Shown in pieces: positions 1 to 6,285 of a DNA stretch of 8,059 bases. How positions within the stretch are numbered: the stretch's first letter is position 1; each line of letters opens with the position of its first letter. The position numbers and the translations under genes are program-made. The stretch comes from CAYVLI01 sp964452105 [NCBI: uncultured Nitrospinota bacterium] (GTDB taxonomy: Bacteria > JAUXIQ01), in NCBI GenBank assembly GCA_964452105.1, contig CAYVLI010000027.1:5782-13840 (forward strand), in the 5' to 3' direction. The notes beneath the pieces were generated by a model. That model ran no database searches, had not been told where the DNA came from, and worked only from the letters and a program-made list of their open reading frames with translations.

Positions 1-51
1 TTATTATTCGGTCATGGAATCTATAGGGTAATTCAGGTTTACAAAAAGAGT

Positions 52-80
52 TTGCCTGGCCCTTCGGGTGTTGTTATTAT
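52..80 (+). promoter_or_regulatory. Sigma70-type promoter of the first nitroreductase
   Basis: A -35 box TTGCCT (52-57, 4 of 6 consensus bases) and a -10 box TATTAT (75-80, 5 of 6) lie 17 bases apart. A TG one base before the -10 box (72-73) makes it an extended -10. Transcription would begin near 87, giving an untranslated leader of about 50 bases before the ATG at 140. This is read by eye; no operator is evident. Confidence 0.5.
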
Positions 81-139
81 AGCATCCGTTTGAAGGCGAG
101 TTACAAGGTATTTCTGAACTTTCCTACCCTGGAGGAGAT

Positions 140-805
140 ATGGACCTTTACGAAGCCATCGCAAAAAGGCAGAGCATCCGTGCGTTCAAAAACAAACCAG
201 TGCCGAAGACCCTGCTGAAGAAGATAATGGACGCCGCTCTAATGGCGCCTTCCTGGGCCAACTCACAGCCCTGGGAAATCGTTATCGCGGGCGGTGGAAC
301 GCTACAGGCGCTCGCCGAGGAACTTTTCGAGATGGGACAGACCGATGTTCCGGGCAACCCGGACCGCCCCATGCCGGAAAAGTGGCCGGAAGTAAACATG
401 GAGCGCATCAGGTCGCTGGGGAAGAAAATGTTCGAGGCCCTGGCCATCCCCAGGGAAGACAAGGAGCGCAGGAGGCAGCACTACAGCCGCAACTACAAAC
501 TCTTCGGGGCACCCAACGTAATCTACTTATGTCTCGATAAAGAACTGGGTGCGTATTCCATGTTGGATATAGGCATAATCGCCCAGACCATTGCCCTCCT
601 GGCTGCTGCTGAAGGCCTGGGGACCTGTTTCATGGCTTCTTCGGCTCGCTACCCCGACGTGGTCCGAGAGAAATTAGGCATATCCAAGAGCAAGGATATC
701 ATCCTGGGAATAGCCATAGGCTATCCGAATGATGAGGATGCCTCCAATCAATTCAGGAGCGAGCGGGGGGAACCGGACGAATTCATCAAATTGGTGGACG
801 TATAG
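140..805 (+). CDS. FMN-dependent nitroreductase family protein (PnbA/NfnB-like)
   Basis: A 221-residue cytoplasmic flavoprotein of the nitroreductase fold. The family uses bound FMN and NAD(P)H to reduce nitro groups, quinones or other electrophiles; the true substrate cannot be read here. Visible marks are the N-terminal FMN phosphate motif R10-x-S12-x-R14, the segment APSWANSQPW at 36-45 (N41, Q43, P44, W45), a GLGT turn at 159-162 and the closing GYP at 194-196 of the typical 'GIAIGYP' strand. Length is normal for the family, and the product should be a homodimer. The ATG is fixed by GGAGGAG at 131-137. The neighbour at 807-1460 is a paralogue that aligns without gaps over the first 46 residues and shares an NPDxPxP stretch; it lies tail to tail one base away. 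Similarity to 4-nitrobenzoate reductases is an impression from the motifs, not a search result. Confidence 0.88.
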   Translation: MDLYEAIAKRQSIRAFKNKPVPKTLLKKIMDAALMAPSWANSQPWEIVIAGGGTLQALAEELFEMGQTDVPGNPDRPMPEKWPEVNMERIRSLGKKMFEALAIPREDKERRRQHYSRNYKLFGAPNVIYLCLDKELGAYSMLDIGIIAQTIALLAAAEGLGTCFMASSARYPDVVREKLGISKSKDIILGIAIGYPNDEDASNQFRSERGEPDEFIKLVDV

Positions 806-806
806 C

Positions 807-1460
807 TCAAAACCCTAACCAATCGGTGAACTCGCTCACGCTGCCTCGGTCTGTCCTGGCACTGTTGATGGGGGCCTCGGCTTCGGGGTAACCGATAGCC
901 AGCCCCAGGAGCAGCTTCTTGGATTCCGGCAGCTCCAGTAATTCTCTTATCTTGTCAGAAAAGAGTATTACAGACCGCTCGGCGCAAGTTCCCAGTCCCT
1001 CGTTCACGGCCGACAGCATCAGCGTCTGAACGAAGAGCCCTGCGTCGAAGGTCGAGTAGTCCCCCATGCTCCTCTCCACCCACACGATGATGGCTGCAGG
1101 CGCATCGAAGAAGCGGAACATCTCCAGGGGGTAGGAGGTGCCCGGCTCCGGGGCCGATAGATGTTCTTTCAACTTGGCGTGAACAGCGTTCCGCCGCGCA
1201 AGCATTTTCTCCGGTATGTTCTGTGGAATCGGCACGTCCGGGTTCGGCTCTACCTTGTTGCGGACGCATTCTACCAGTATGTTATCCAGCGCTGCCTTTT
1301 TATCTCCCGTTATCACCGCCAGCTCCCAGGGCTGTGTATTGGAGCCGGAAGGAGACCAGAGGGCGGTCTCGATTACCTTCTCCAGCACCTCCCTGGAAAC
1401 CGGGTCCGGCTTATAGGCGCGGACGCTCATCCTGCTCTTGACAACTTCCATGAAGTCCAT
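807..1460 (-). CDS. FMN-dependent nitroreductase family protein, second paralogue
   Basis: A 217-residue cytoplasmic oxidoreductase of the same fold as its neighbour. It has R10-x-S12-x-R14 for FMN phosphate binding, SPSGSNTQPW at 36-45, an EGLGTC turn ending at residue 159, and GYP at 190-192. Compared with the first copy, W39 is G39 and the middle segment (about 85-115) is diverged, so substrate range probably differs while cofactor handling is kept. The ATG at 1458-1460 is supported by GAGGAGG (1466-1472 read on the minus strand), five bases upstream. Its TGA and the TAG of the first gene are one base apart with no room for a terminator, so transcripts from both sides should run into each other. 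The two read like an old inverted duplication, but only at protein level. Electron donor and substrate are unknown. Confidence 0.87.
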   Translation of the reverse strand: MDFMEVVKSRMSVRAYKPDPVSREVLEKVIETALWSPSGSNTQPWELAVITGDKKAALDNILVECVRNKVEPNPDVPIPQNIPEKMLARRNAVHAKLKEHLSAPEPGTSYPLEMFRFFDAPAAIIVWVERSMGDYSTFDAGLFVQTLMLSAVNEGLGTCAERSVILFSDKIRELLELPESKKLLLGLAIGYPEAEAPINSARTDRGSVSEFTDWLGF

Positions 1461-1532
1461 GAGTTCCTCCTCGCTGAAATGCGCTTAACTGCTCAATCCT
1501 GTTCCCGAATAGCAATAAGCATCTTCTTTGCT

Positions 1533-1562
1533 CATATATCAGAGGGAGATGAGCCCGGTCAA
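1533..1562 (-). promoter_or_regulatory. Promoter of the second nitroreductase
   Basis: On the minus strand, TTGACC (1562-1557, 5 of 6 for a -35 box) is followed after 18 bases by TATATG (1538-1533, 4 of 6). A TGA directly before it gives an extended -10 element. The start would fall near 1526, leaving about 65 untranslated bases before the ATG at 1460. Read by eye. Confidence 0.45.
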
Positions 1563-1698
1563 CTTTAATCTGGCTGATTTACAGTTTATCCGCTTACAGC
1601 TCGAACATGCTGAAGATTCCATCCAACACGTTGTATTATTTTTTCCTTGACATGCACCACCTCTACCATTAAGGTTGCTGTTATCCTTAGCTGTTGGT

Positions 1699-1714
1699 CA
1701 CAGAGAATTCTGTG
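1699..1714. repeat. Short inverted repeat in the gene-poor gap
   Basis: CACAGA and TCTGTG form a perfect 6-base inverted repeat around GAAT. It could be an operator half-site pair or a minor hairpin. The rest of 1563-1754 shows no reading frame, RNA gene or strong terminator that I can support. Confidence 0.3.
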
Positions 1715-1754
1715 GCAGGCTAGGCCAAGGAAGGGGGAGGGAATGTCTGTTGTC

Positions 1755-1786
1755 TGGACAGGCCTATCGCAAAATTATTTTATACT
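1755..1786 (+). promoter_or_regulatory. Weak candidate promoter before the repeat-rich gap
   Basis: TGGACA (1755-1760, 5 of 6 for a -35 box) and TATACT (1781-1786, 5 of 6 for a -10 box) are both good hexamers, but their 20-base spacing is too long for an ordinary sigma70 promoter. If active, it would transcribe the doubtful frame at 1811 and both inverted repeats, and possibly make a leader of about 500 bases for the transporter operon. No better promoter is evident in 2200-2317. Confidence 0.2.
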
Positions 1787-1810
1787 CCTTTTCAAGGTAA
1801 GGGGGTATAA

Positions 1811-2098
1811 ATGAGCTTGAGGCTCGACAGGAAGGGGAAACTTCTTCTATTGATAGTTCTTCTTCTGGTATTAGGCGGTGGAGTATCTAATTGTGTCCAT
1901 CCCGGCGCCGCCTGCAGCGTTCACCATCGCCCTGATAATGCACAGCGCCAATTAACTTCTTCCATCTGTTGCATGGTGGTGGTCGCTGCAGGGTTGCCAC
2001 TGCTTATTAGCTTTCCACTCTATTTTTCCCCGATACACAAGACTGCATACAGAATTCAGCAAGGCTTTCTCATCCTTCCTTATAGACCTCCCAGATAA
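1811..2098 (+). CDS. Doubtful small ORF with a signal-peptide-like or membrane start
   Basis: I do not recognise this 95-residue frame. It begins with a basic stretch (R4, R7, K8, K10) and a run of Leu/Ile/Val from 11 to 21, then GGG. This looks like a genuine signal peptide or first membrane segment, of the kind that starts sensor and chemoreceptor proteins. A second hydrophobic stretch lies at about 50-72. Cys28 sits where a lipoprotein cysteine could be, but N27 before it is a poor lipobox residue. The ATG has a purine-rich AAGGGGG at 1799-1805. From about residue 26 the frame stops looking like a protein (scattered Cys and His, many Pro near the end), and it runs through a long inverted repeat at 1904-1998. 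It may be the remnant 5' end of a lost gene, or chance. Confidence 0.2.
   Translation: MSLRLDRKGKLLLLIVLLLVLGGGVSNCVHPGAACSVHHRPDNAQRQLTSSICCMVVVAAGLPLLISFPLYFSPIHKTAYRIQQGFLILPYRPPR
1904..1998. repeat. Long imperfect inverted repeat (foldback or structured RNA)
   Basis: Positions 1911-1919 (CCTGCAGCG) are exactly complementary to 1984-1992 (CGCTGCAGG). After one mismatch, 1921-1929 pairs with 1974-1982 using three G-T wobbles, giving 18 pairs over 19 positions. Alternatively, with the last of these pairs (1929-1974) opened, 1938-1945 pairs with 1966-1974 around a single bulge. Outside the main stem, 1904-1907 pairs with 1995-1998 (one wobble) and C1909 with G1993, with small irregularities. 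The whole forms a hairpin of about 95 bases that folds in either strand. There is no U-rich tail, so it does not look like an intrinsic terminator. It could be a palindromic interspersed element, a foldback remnant, or part of a leader RNA. Pairings were found by eye. Confidence 0.5.
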
Positions 2099-2103
2099 GA
2101 GTA

Positions 2104-2193
2104 TCGATCACACCTTTCAAACAGCCTTTTCGCGCTGACATTTTTCATTAAACAATAAAAGTAACGACCATAGAGAGGCTGTTTTCTGCTCGA
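2104..2193. repeat. Inverted repeat flanked by 7-base direct repeats (MITE-like)
   Basis: AAACAGCC at 2119-2126 is exactly complementary to GGCTGTTT at 2177-2184, and the stem continues inward four pairs with two wobbles. Further out, 2104-2110 pairs with 2187-2193 at six of seven positions. GAGTATC stands at 2099-2105 and again at 2192-2198, so an element of about 86 bases is bracketed by a 7-base direct repeat that could be a target-site duplication. No transposase frame lies inside. The element sits just upstream of the transporter operon. A third GAGTATC lies at 1881-1887. The rest of 2099-2317 shows no gene and no strong promoter. Confidence 0.4.
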
Positions 2194-2307
2194 GTATCTG
2201 TCCATAACAATTAGCTTAACTTTCATATCAGGGAGGGATTGAATCAGGACCAAATTATGGAGATTTAAAGTCAAGGACAACTTATAGCCTATCAAGGCCT
2301 GTAACAG

Positions 2308-2314
2308 AAGGGGG
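2308..2314 (+). promoter_or_regulatory. Ribosome binding site with two possible starts for the binding protein
   Basis: AAGGGGG ends three bases before the ATG at 2318 and six bases before the adjacent in-frame ATG at 2321. The second ATG has the more usual spacing, so the protein may begin MKKG rather than MMKKG. The difference is one residue within the signal peptide. Confidence 0.5.
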
Positions 2315-2317
2315 TCA

Positions 2318-3526
2318 ATGATGAAAAAGGGGACTATTTTCTTTAGCTTACTGGCTGCCTTGTTGATGGCCAGCGGTCTCTCCTGGGGATTCCAGGATGA
2401 AGGCACCATCAGGGTAGGGCAGATGGAGGTTCAGAGCGGAGCGTTCGGGGAAGTAGGCATGGAGGCCGTCTTCATTTCCGATTTCTCGGTCAAAGAGATA
2501 AACGCCATGGGGGGAGTGAAGATAGACGGCAAGATGGTGAAGATGGACAAGAGGAACTACGACTCCGCTTGCAATCCCGAACAGGGCATCAACGTCACCC
2601 GCAAGATGGCCAATGTGGACAAGGTGCTGGTGATAGTGGGGCCTTCCTGCTCCAGCGTGGCGGAGCCCGTTTACGGGCTTTTCCAGAAGAAGCTGGATGA
2701 CCCTAAAGACATCGGGTTACAGGTGACCATTTTCACTGACATAGCAACCAAGTTCGGCCTGGAGCGGTTAACCCCCTGGGCTTTCCGCAACACCGGCAAC
2801 GAGAAGCTCATGTATGACGACGTGTTCGGGAAGATGAAGAAATACTACGGAGTGAAGACCATAGCGGTGGGTTACGAGAAGAACTTTAGCCACTCCCGTG
2901 GGACCTATGAGTCCGGCTTCGTTCCTGCTGCGAAAAAACACGGCCTGAAGATAGTAGAGGTTCAGAACTGGCTGCTGGACGACACCGATTTCTCTGTCCA
3001 GATAACAAAACTGCGTAGAGCCAAGGCAGACATGCTGGCCACCGGCGCGCACCATCTTACCCTTTGCCGGGCCCTGCAGGAAGCGAAGAGGCAGGGCTGG
3101 ACGCCCAAAATCCACGTGGCCATAACCAGCGCAGCCATCCAGCAGACCATAGACGTGTGCAAGGACGTAGCCGAGAACATAATCATCCCCACCGGTTTCC
3201 TGGCTCTACCCGGCCACCCGGCGGACGTTTACAACAACATCCTCAAGGCCTCCAACGGCAGGTGGCACATGAGCCACCACAACGCCGCCAGCTACGAGGT
3301 CTTCTGGATAATCAAGAAGGTCATCGAAGACGCGGGCATAAAGAATCGCCCCGATACACTGCAGGAGGACCGCCGGAAGTTCAGGGACGCCATGACCAGA
3401 GTAAAAGACTTCCCCGGCCTGATGGGGCCCATCAATTTCGACAAGTGGGGCCAGGCCATAAAGACGCATACCATAGGGCAGATTAAGGGCGGCAAGTGGG
3501 TTCAATGGAAACCGCCGGCGAAGTAA
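2318..3526 (+). CDS. Branched-chain amino acid-type ABC transporter, periplasmic substrate-binding protein
   Basis: A 402-residue type I periplasmic binding protein (Peripla_BP_6, LivJ/LivK group) that should capture ligand for the importer encoded just downstream. Residues 1-24 are a Sec signal peptide (KK, hydrophobic core, likely cut after S22-W-G24) with no lipobox cysteine. Family marks are YDSAC at 81-85, VGPSCSS at 107-113, DTDFSVQITKL at 222-232, and GLMGPINFD at 367-375. C85 and C111 match the disulfide of E. coli LivJ, S112 its Ser79, and A143-T144 its Ala101-Thr102, all aligned by eye from memory. The positions of LivJ Tyr202 and Glu226, the latter holding the amino group, appear to be His and Thr or Ser here, so the ligand may not be a branched-chain amino acid. 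It heads the operon, and a GC-rich hairpin region follows it. Confidence 0.9.
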   Translation: MMKKGTIFFSLLAALLMASGLSWGFQDEGTIRVGQMEVQSGAFGEVGMEAVFISDFSVKEINAMGGVKIDGKMVKMDKRNYDSACNPEQGINVTRKMANVDKVLVIVGPSCSSVAEPVYGLFQKKLDDPKDIGLQVTIFTDIATKFGLERLTPWAFRNTGNEKLMYDDVFGKMKKYYGVKTIAVGYEKNFSHSRGTYESGFVPAAKKHGLKIVEVQNWLLDDTDFSVQITKLRRAKADMLATGAHHLTLCRALQEAKRQGWTPKIHVAITSAAIQQTIDVCKDVAENIIIPTGFLALPGHPADVYNNILKASNGRWHMSHHNAASYEVFWIIKKVIEDAGIKNRPDTLQEDRRKFRDAMTRVKDFPGLMGPINFDKWGQAIKTHTIGQIKGGKWVQWKPPAK

Positions 3527-3570
3527 TCCTATGGTAAAGATGAGCATTCCATAGACGTTGTAACCGGGTG

Positions 3571-3599
3571 CGGGCCTTTCGGTCCGGGCGGAGGGCCCG
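3571..3599 (+). promoter_or_regulatory. GC-rich alternative hairpins between binding protein gene and livH
   Basis: CGGGCC at 3571-3576 can pair either with GGTCCG at 3581-3586 (TTTC loop, one wobble) or with GGCCCG at 3594-3599. A further hairpin, CGGGC 3585-3589 with GCCCG 3595-3599, competes with both. No U tract follows directly, so full termination is unlikely. In this position such a structure could block 3' decay or cause partial termination, leaving more binding protein than permease, as reported for other binding-protein operons. The effect here is inference. Confidence 0.45.
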
Positions 3600-3646
3600 T
3601 CCCCATATTTTCTGCTTTGCCTCTGTGGCTAAGCGCAAGGAGAGAA

Positions 3647-4516
3647 ATGGAAGACGTAATCCAGAACCTTTTCAACGGTCTCCTGTTCGGTTCCTCTTAT
3701 GCGCTGTTTGGCGTGGGGTTCACCCTGATCTTCGGCGTCATGAAAAGGTTCAATATAGCATACGGCTCAACGATCATGGCCGGGACGTACATGGGGCTCA
3801 CCGTCCTGCTTTACAAGGGGTCCTTCATCCTGGCCTTAACCACCACCATTGTAGGCGCCGCCGCGGTGGGAATCATGGTGGAGCGGGTCTGCTTCCGCAG
3901 CCTCAGAGACCCCTCCCCCATGGCAGCGGTGATGACCACCATAGGCATGCTAATACTGCTCGAAGAGGTGATGGTGCGCATCACCAAGGGCACCACCTAC
4001 ATGTTTCCCAGCCCCTTCGGCTATAAGACCTACAGCGTGGGGCCTTACTTCTTCCGCCCCGACTACTTAACCATGCTTATCATGGGAGCCGGGGCCACCC
4101 TGTTGCTCTATTTTCTCATCTACAAGACCCGCTTCGGCATGGCCATGCGCAGCATCGCCGAAAACCCCCCCGCCGCCACTCTCTTGGGTGTCAACATGAA
4201 CAGGGTGAGCATGGTCATCTTCGCCCTGACCTCAGCCCTGGGAGGCGCCATAGGGTTCATGGTCTCCATCAGCACAAATCAGATCACTCCCACCTTCGGC
4301 CTCATCGCCACCATAAAGGGGCTGGTGGTGATGATACTCGGCGGAATAGGGAGCATCCCGGGCGCAATAATCGGCGGGCTTTTGCTGGGGGTGGTGGAGT
4401 TTCAGGGACTCTGGTTCCTGGGCGTGGACTACAGGGACATGCTGGCCTATTCGCTGCTCTTCGTCTTCCTGGTATTCAGGCCCTGGGGCCTGTTAGGGAG
4501 GCCGGAGGAGCTGTAA
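3647..4516 (+). CDS. livH: Branched-chain amino acid-type ABC transporter permease LivH
   Basis: A 289-residue inner-membrane permease that forms half of the importer channel with the next gene product. Most of the chain is hydrophobic, with about eight membrane segments (roughly 5-32, 39-56, 60-80, 91-110, 139-159, 187-207, 217-250, 264-279). The family stretch GVGFTLIFGVM ends at residue 32. The cytoplasmic coupling loop that contacts the ATPases is at 164-183 (IAENPPAATLLGVN in its second part), and GGIGSIPGA at 232-240 is the other hallmark. The start is the ATG at 3647, preceded by AAGGAG at 3637-3642. An in-frame TTG at 3617 would add ten residues but has no ribosome binding site. Spacing to livM is 19 bases. 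Confidence 0.93.
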   Translation: MEDVIQNLFNGLLFGSSYALFGVGFTLIFGVMKRFNIAYGSTIMAGTYMGLTVLLYKGSFILALTTTIVGAAAVGIMVERVCFRSLRDPSPMAAVMTTIGMLILLEEVMVRITKGTTYMFPSPFGYKTYSVGPYFFRPDYLTMLIMGAGATLLLYFLIYKTRFGMAMRSIAENPPAATLLGVNMNRVSMVIFALTSALGGAIGFMVSISTNQITPTFGLIATIKGLVVMILGGIGSIPGAIIGGLLLGVVEFQGLWFLGVDYRDMLAYSLLFVFLVFRPWGLLGRPEEL

Positions 4517-4535
4517 TAAAAGGAGCGGTATAATC

Positions 4536-5456
4536 GTGGAATACTGGATTAGCGTATTGAGCCTTATGGGGATACACGCGTTGATGGCCCTGAGCGTCTA
4601 CGCGGTCATGTCAACCGGTCAGGTAACCTTCGGGCAGCAGGGATTCTTCGCCATAGGTGCGTATTTCGCTGCCTTCAGCACCGTCATGTGGGGATTCTCG
4701 TTGCTCACAGCCATAATCCTGGCCGGCCTGGTTTCCGCCGGGTTCGGCATTGCCGTGGGGTTCCCTGCTTTGCGCATCCGGGGTTTTTACCTGGCCATCG
4801 CTACTCTGGCTTTCGCGGAGATAGTTCGTCTCTTCTTCCTTAACCTCACCTACCAGCGGCAGATAGGAGACAGGATAGTCGGACCGGACGGGGCGCATGG
4901 TTTCAGATATATCGACTACATTGTTCATCACCAGATAACCCTGCAGAAGTACATCGGCATAATCTACCTGACACTGGGAATATTTGTCGTCTTCTTTATT
5001 CTTGTAGAAAGGTCTCGGGTAGGCGCGGCGTTTAAATCCGTGGAGGAGGACGAAACAGCGTCTTCCATGCTGGGGCTTAACGTTACCACCATCAAGGTAT
5101 CCGCCTTTACTATGGGCGCCTTCATCGCTGGCGTGGCCGGGGCGCTCTACGCGCACTACATGCAGTTCGTGGTGCAGGACTTCTTCGGGATCAACATAGG
5201 CATCTATTTCGTGGCTTACGTGATGATAGGGGGGCTGGGCTCTTTCATGGGACCCCTACTGGGGGCGACTATGCTCGTCCTGTTGACCGAGATCCTTCGC
5301 TTCATGCAGGGATACAGGATGATCCTTTACGGCGGCCTTATCATAGCAGTAGTGATATTCAGACCAAGGGGCATCATAGACGAAATGTTAATGCACAAGC
5401 TTAAAATGCTGTTCACCAGGAAACTCCCGGCTGGAGAGCAGGCTGAGGATAAATGA
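4536..5456 (+). CDS. livM: Branched-chain amino acid-type ABC transporter permease LivM
   Basis: A 306-residue inner-membrane permease, partner of LivH. The LivM signature STGQVTFGQQGFFAIGAY spans 26-43, followed by LRIRGFYLAIATLAFAEIVR at 79-98. The coupling loop is at 163-182 (SVEEDETASSMLGLN in its core), then GGLGSFMGP at 232-240 and the terminal FRPRG at 275-279. A charged tail of about 25 residues closes the chain, which is usual for the family. The start codon is GTG at 4536, with AAGGAG at 4520-4525 ten bases upstream, slightly distant. Residues around 108-128, between membrane segments, are polar and probably periplasmic. The gap to livG is 52 bases. Confidence 0.93.
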   Translation: MEYWISVLSLMGIHALMALSVYAVMSTGQVTFGQQGFFAIGAYFAAFSTVMWGFSLLTAIILAGLVSAGFGIAVGFPALRIRGFYLAIATLAFAEIVRLFFLNLTYQRQIGDRIVGPDGAHGFRYIDYIVHHQITLQKYIGIIYLTLGIFVVFFILVERSRVGAAFKSVEEDETASSMLGLNVTTIKVSAFTMGAFIAGVAGALYAHYMQFVVQDFFGINIGIYFVAYVMIGGLGSFMGPLLGATMLVLLTEILRFMQGYRMILYGGLIIAVVIFRPRGIIDEMLMHKLKMLFTRKLPAGEQAEDK

Positions 5457-5508
5457 TGGTGCTTTGATTGGTGGTTGTTTTCCGCCTCACGTTATCGGAG
5501 GTAACGGG

Positions 5509-6285
5509 ATGGAAAAGAGAAGGGCTGGACCGATACTCGTACTCGACAAAATCACCAAAAATTTCGGCGGTCTGATGGCTCTCAACAAAGTTGAACTATG
5601 CGTTAATGAGGGCGAGATATTCGGCCTCATCGGGCCTAACGGGTCTGGCAAGACCACCGCCTTCAACGTCATAACGGGTATATTCCGGGCAACCTCCGGC
5701 AGGGTGATTTTTAAAGGCCAGGACATAACGGGGATGAGGACTTTTAATATAGTGAGGAAAGGCATAGCCCGGACATTCCAGAACATCAGGCTATTCAACA
5801 GGATGACGGTTTTCGATAACGTAAAAATCGGCCAGTACCACAAAGGGAAGTCGATGCTGACCAGCATCCTGTCTTTCGGCTCCAGGGATGAAAGAATATT
5901 AAGGGAAAAGGTTGAGCAGATACTGGAATTTACCGGTCTGCACGAAAAACGGAATAATCTGGCTGGAGGTCTGCCCTACGGAGACCAACGAAGGCTGGAG
6001 ATAGCCCGCGCCTTCGCCACCGAACCGGACCTTCTTCTGCTCGACGAACCTGCCGCAGGCCTCAACCCCTATGAGACCGAAGAGCTTATAGAGGAAATAA
6101 GAAACATACAAACATTGGGGAAAACCATCCTCCTCATTGAACATGATATGAACGTCGTCATGAGCATTTCCGACCGCATAGCTGTCCTTAATTTCGGCGA
6201 ACTGATAGCGGAAGGTTCACCTGCTCAAATCCAGGATAATCCCGGCGTCATCGAGGCATACCTGGGAAAGGAGAGTCGTTACTGA
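5509..6285 (+). CDS. livG: Branched-chain amino acid-type ABC transporter ATPase LivG
   Basis: A 258-residue cytoplasmic ATPase, one of two that power the LivH-LivM channel. Walker A is GPNGSGKT at 42-49, the Q-loop glutamine is Q91 in ARTFQ, and Walker B ends in LLLLDE at 175-180 with catalytic E180. The D-loop is AAGLN at 182-186 and the switch histidine is H212 in IEHDM. The signature is LPYGDQ at 155-160, the LivG form of LSGGQ, with Asp at 159 where Gln is more common. The chain is framed by the typical ending VIEAYLG. The start is the ATG at 5509 because GGAGGT lies at 5497-5502. The open frame extends upstream to a TTG at 5464, which has no ribosome binding site. It overlaps livF by one base. 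Confidence 0.93.
   Translation: MEKRRAGPILVLDKITKNFGGLMALNKVELCVNEGEIFGLIGPNGSGKTTAFNVITGIFRATSGRVIFKGQDITGMRTFNIVRKGIARTFQNIRLFNRMTVFDNVKIGQYHKGKSMLTSILSFGSRDERILREKVEQILEFTGLHEKRNNLAGGLPYGDQRRLEIARAFATEPDLLLLDEPAAGLNPYETEELIEEIRNIQTLGKTILLIEHDMNVVMSISDRIAVLNFGELIAEGSPAQIQDNPGVIEAYLGKESRY

Noticed and set aside
1161-1568. Plus-strand 135-codon frame opposite the second nitroreductase
   Set aside because: It overlaps the nitroreductase gene and its promoter, shows no family features, and the minus-strand gene has clear FMN motifs.
1647-1675. Perfect -35 hexamer TTGACA at 1647-1652
   Set aside because: At 16-18 bases downstream there is only TAAGGT or similar (3 of 6), so no convincing -10 box pairs with it.
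1871-1951. Minus-strand 26-codon frame whose RAMVNAA run resembles the start of the DUF533/TerB-like motif
   Set aside because: It is very short, begins at a TTG without a ribosome binding site, is bounded by stops, and lies largely within the inverted repeat. The resemblance covers only about seven residues and is most likely chance.
2239-2269. Candidate promoter TTGAAT with TTTAAA before the binding protein gene
   Set aside because: The spacing is 19 bases and the -10 match is only 4 of 6, too weak to list as a feature.
2080-2409. Minus-strand 109-codon frame across the operon's upstream region
   Set aside because: It begins inside the binding protein gene, has no recognisable family features or ribosome binding site, and crosses the 2104-2193 inverted repeat. 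It is treated as a chance frame.
3617-3646. Upstream TTG start for livH
   Set aside because: There is no ribosome binding site before it, while the ATG at 3647 has AAGGAG at the right distance and gives the usual LivH start.
4611-5156. Minus-strand 181-codon frame within livM
   Set aside because: It lies wholly opposite a clear permease gene and has the low-complexity, charge-rich composition typical of a shadow frame.
5464-5508. Upstream TTG start for livG
   Set aside because: The added 15 residues are not typical of LivG, and GGAGGT at 5497-5502 clearly serves the ATG at 5509.
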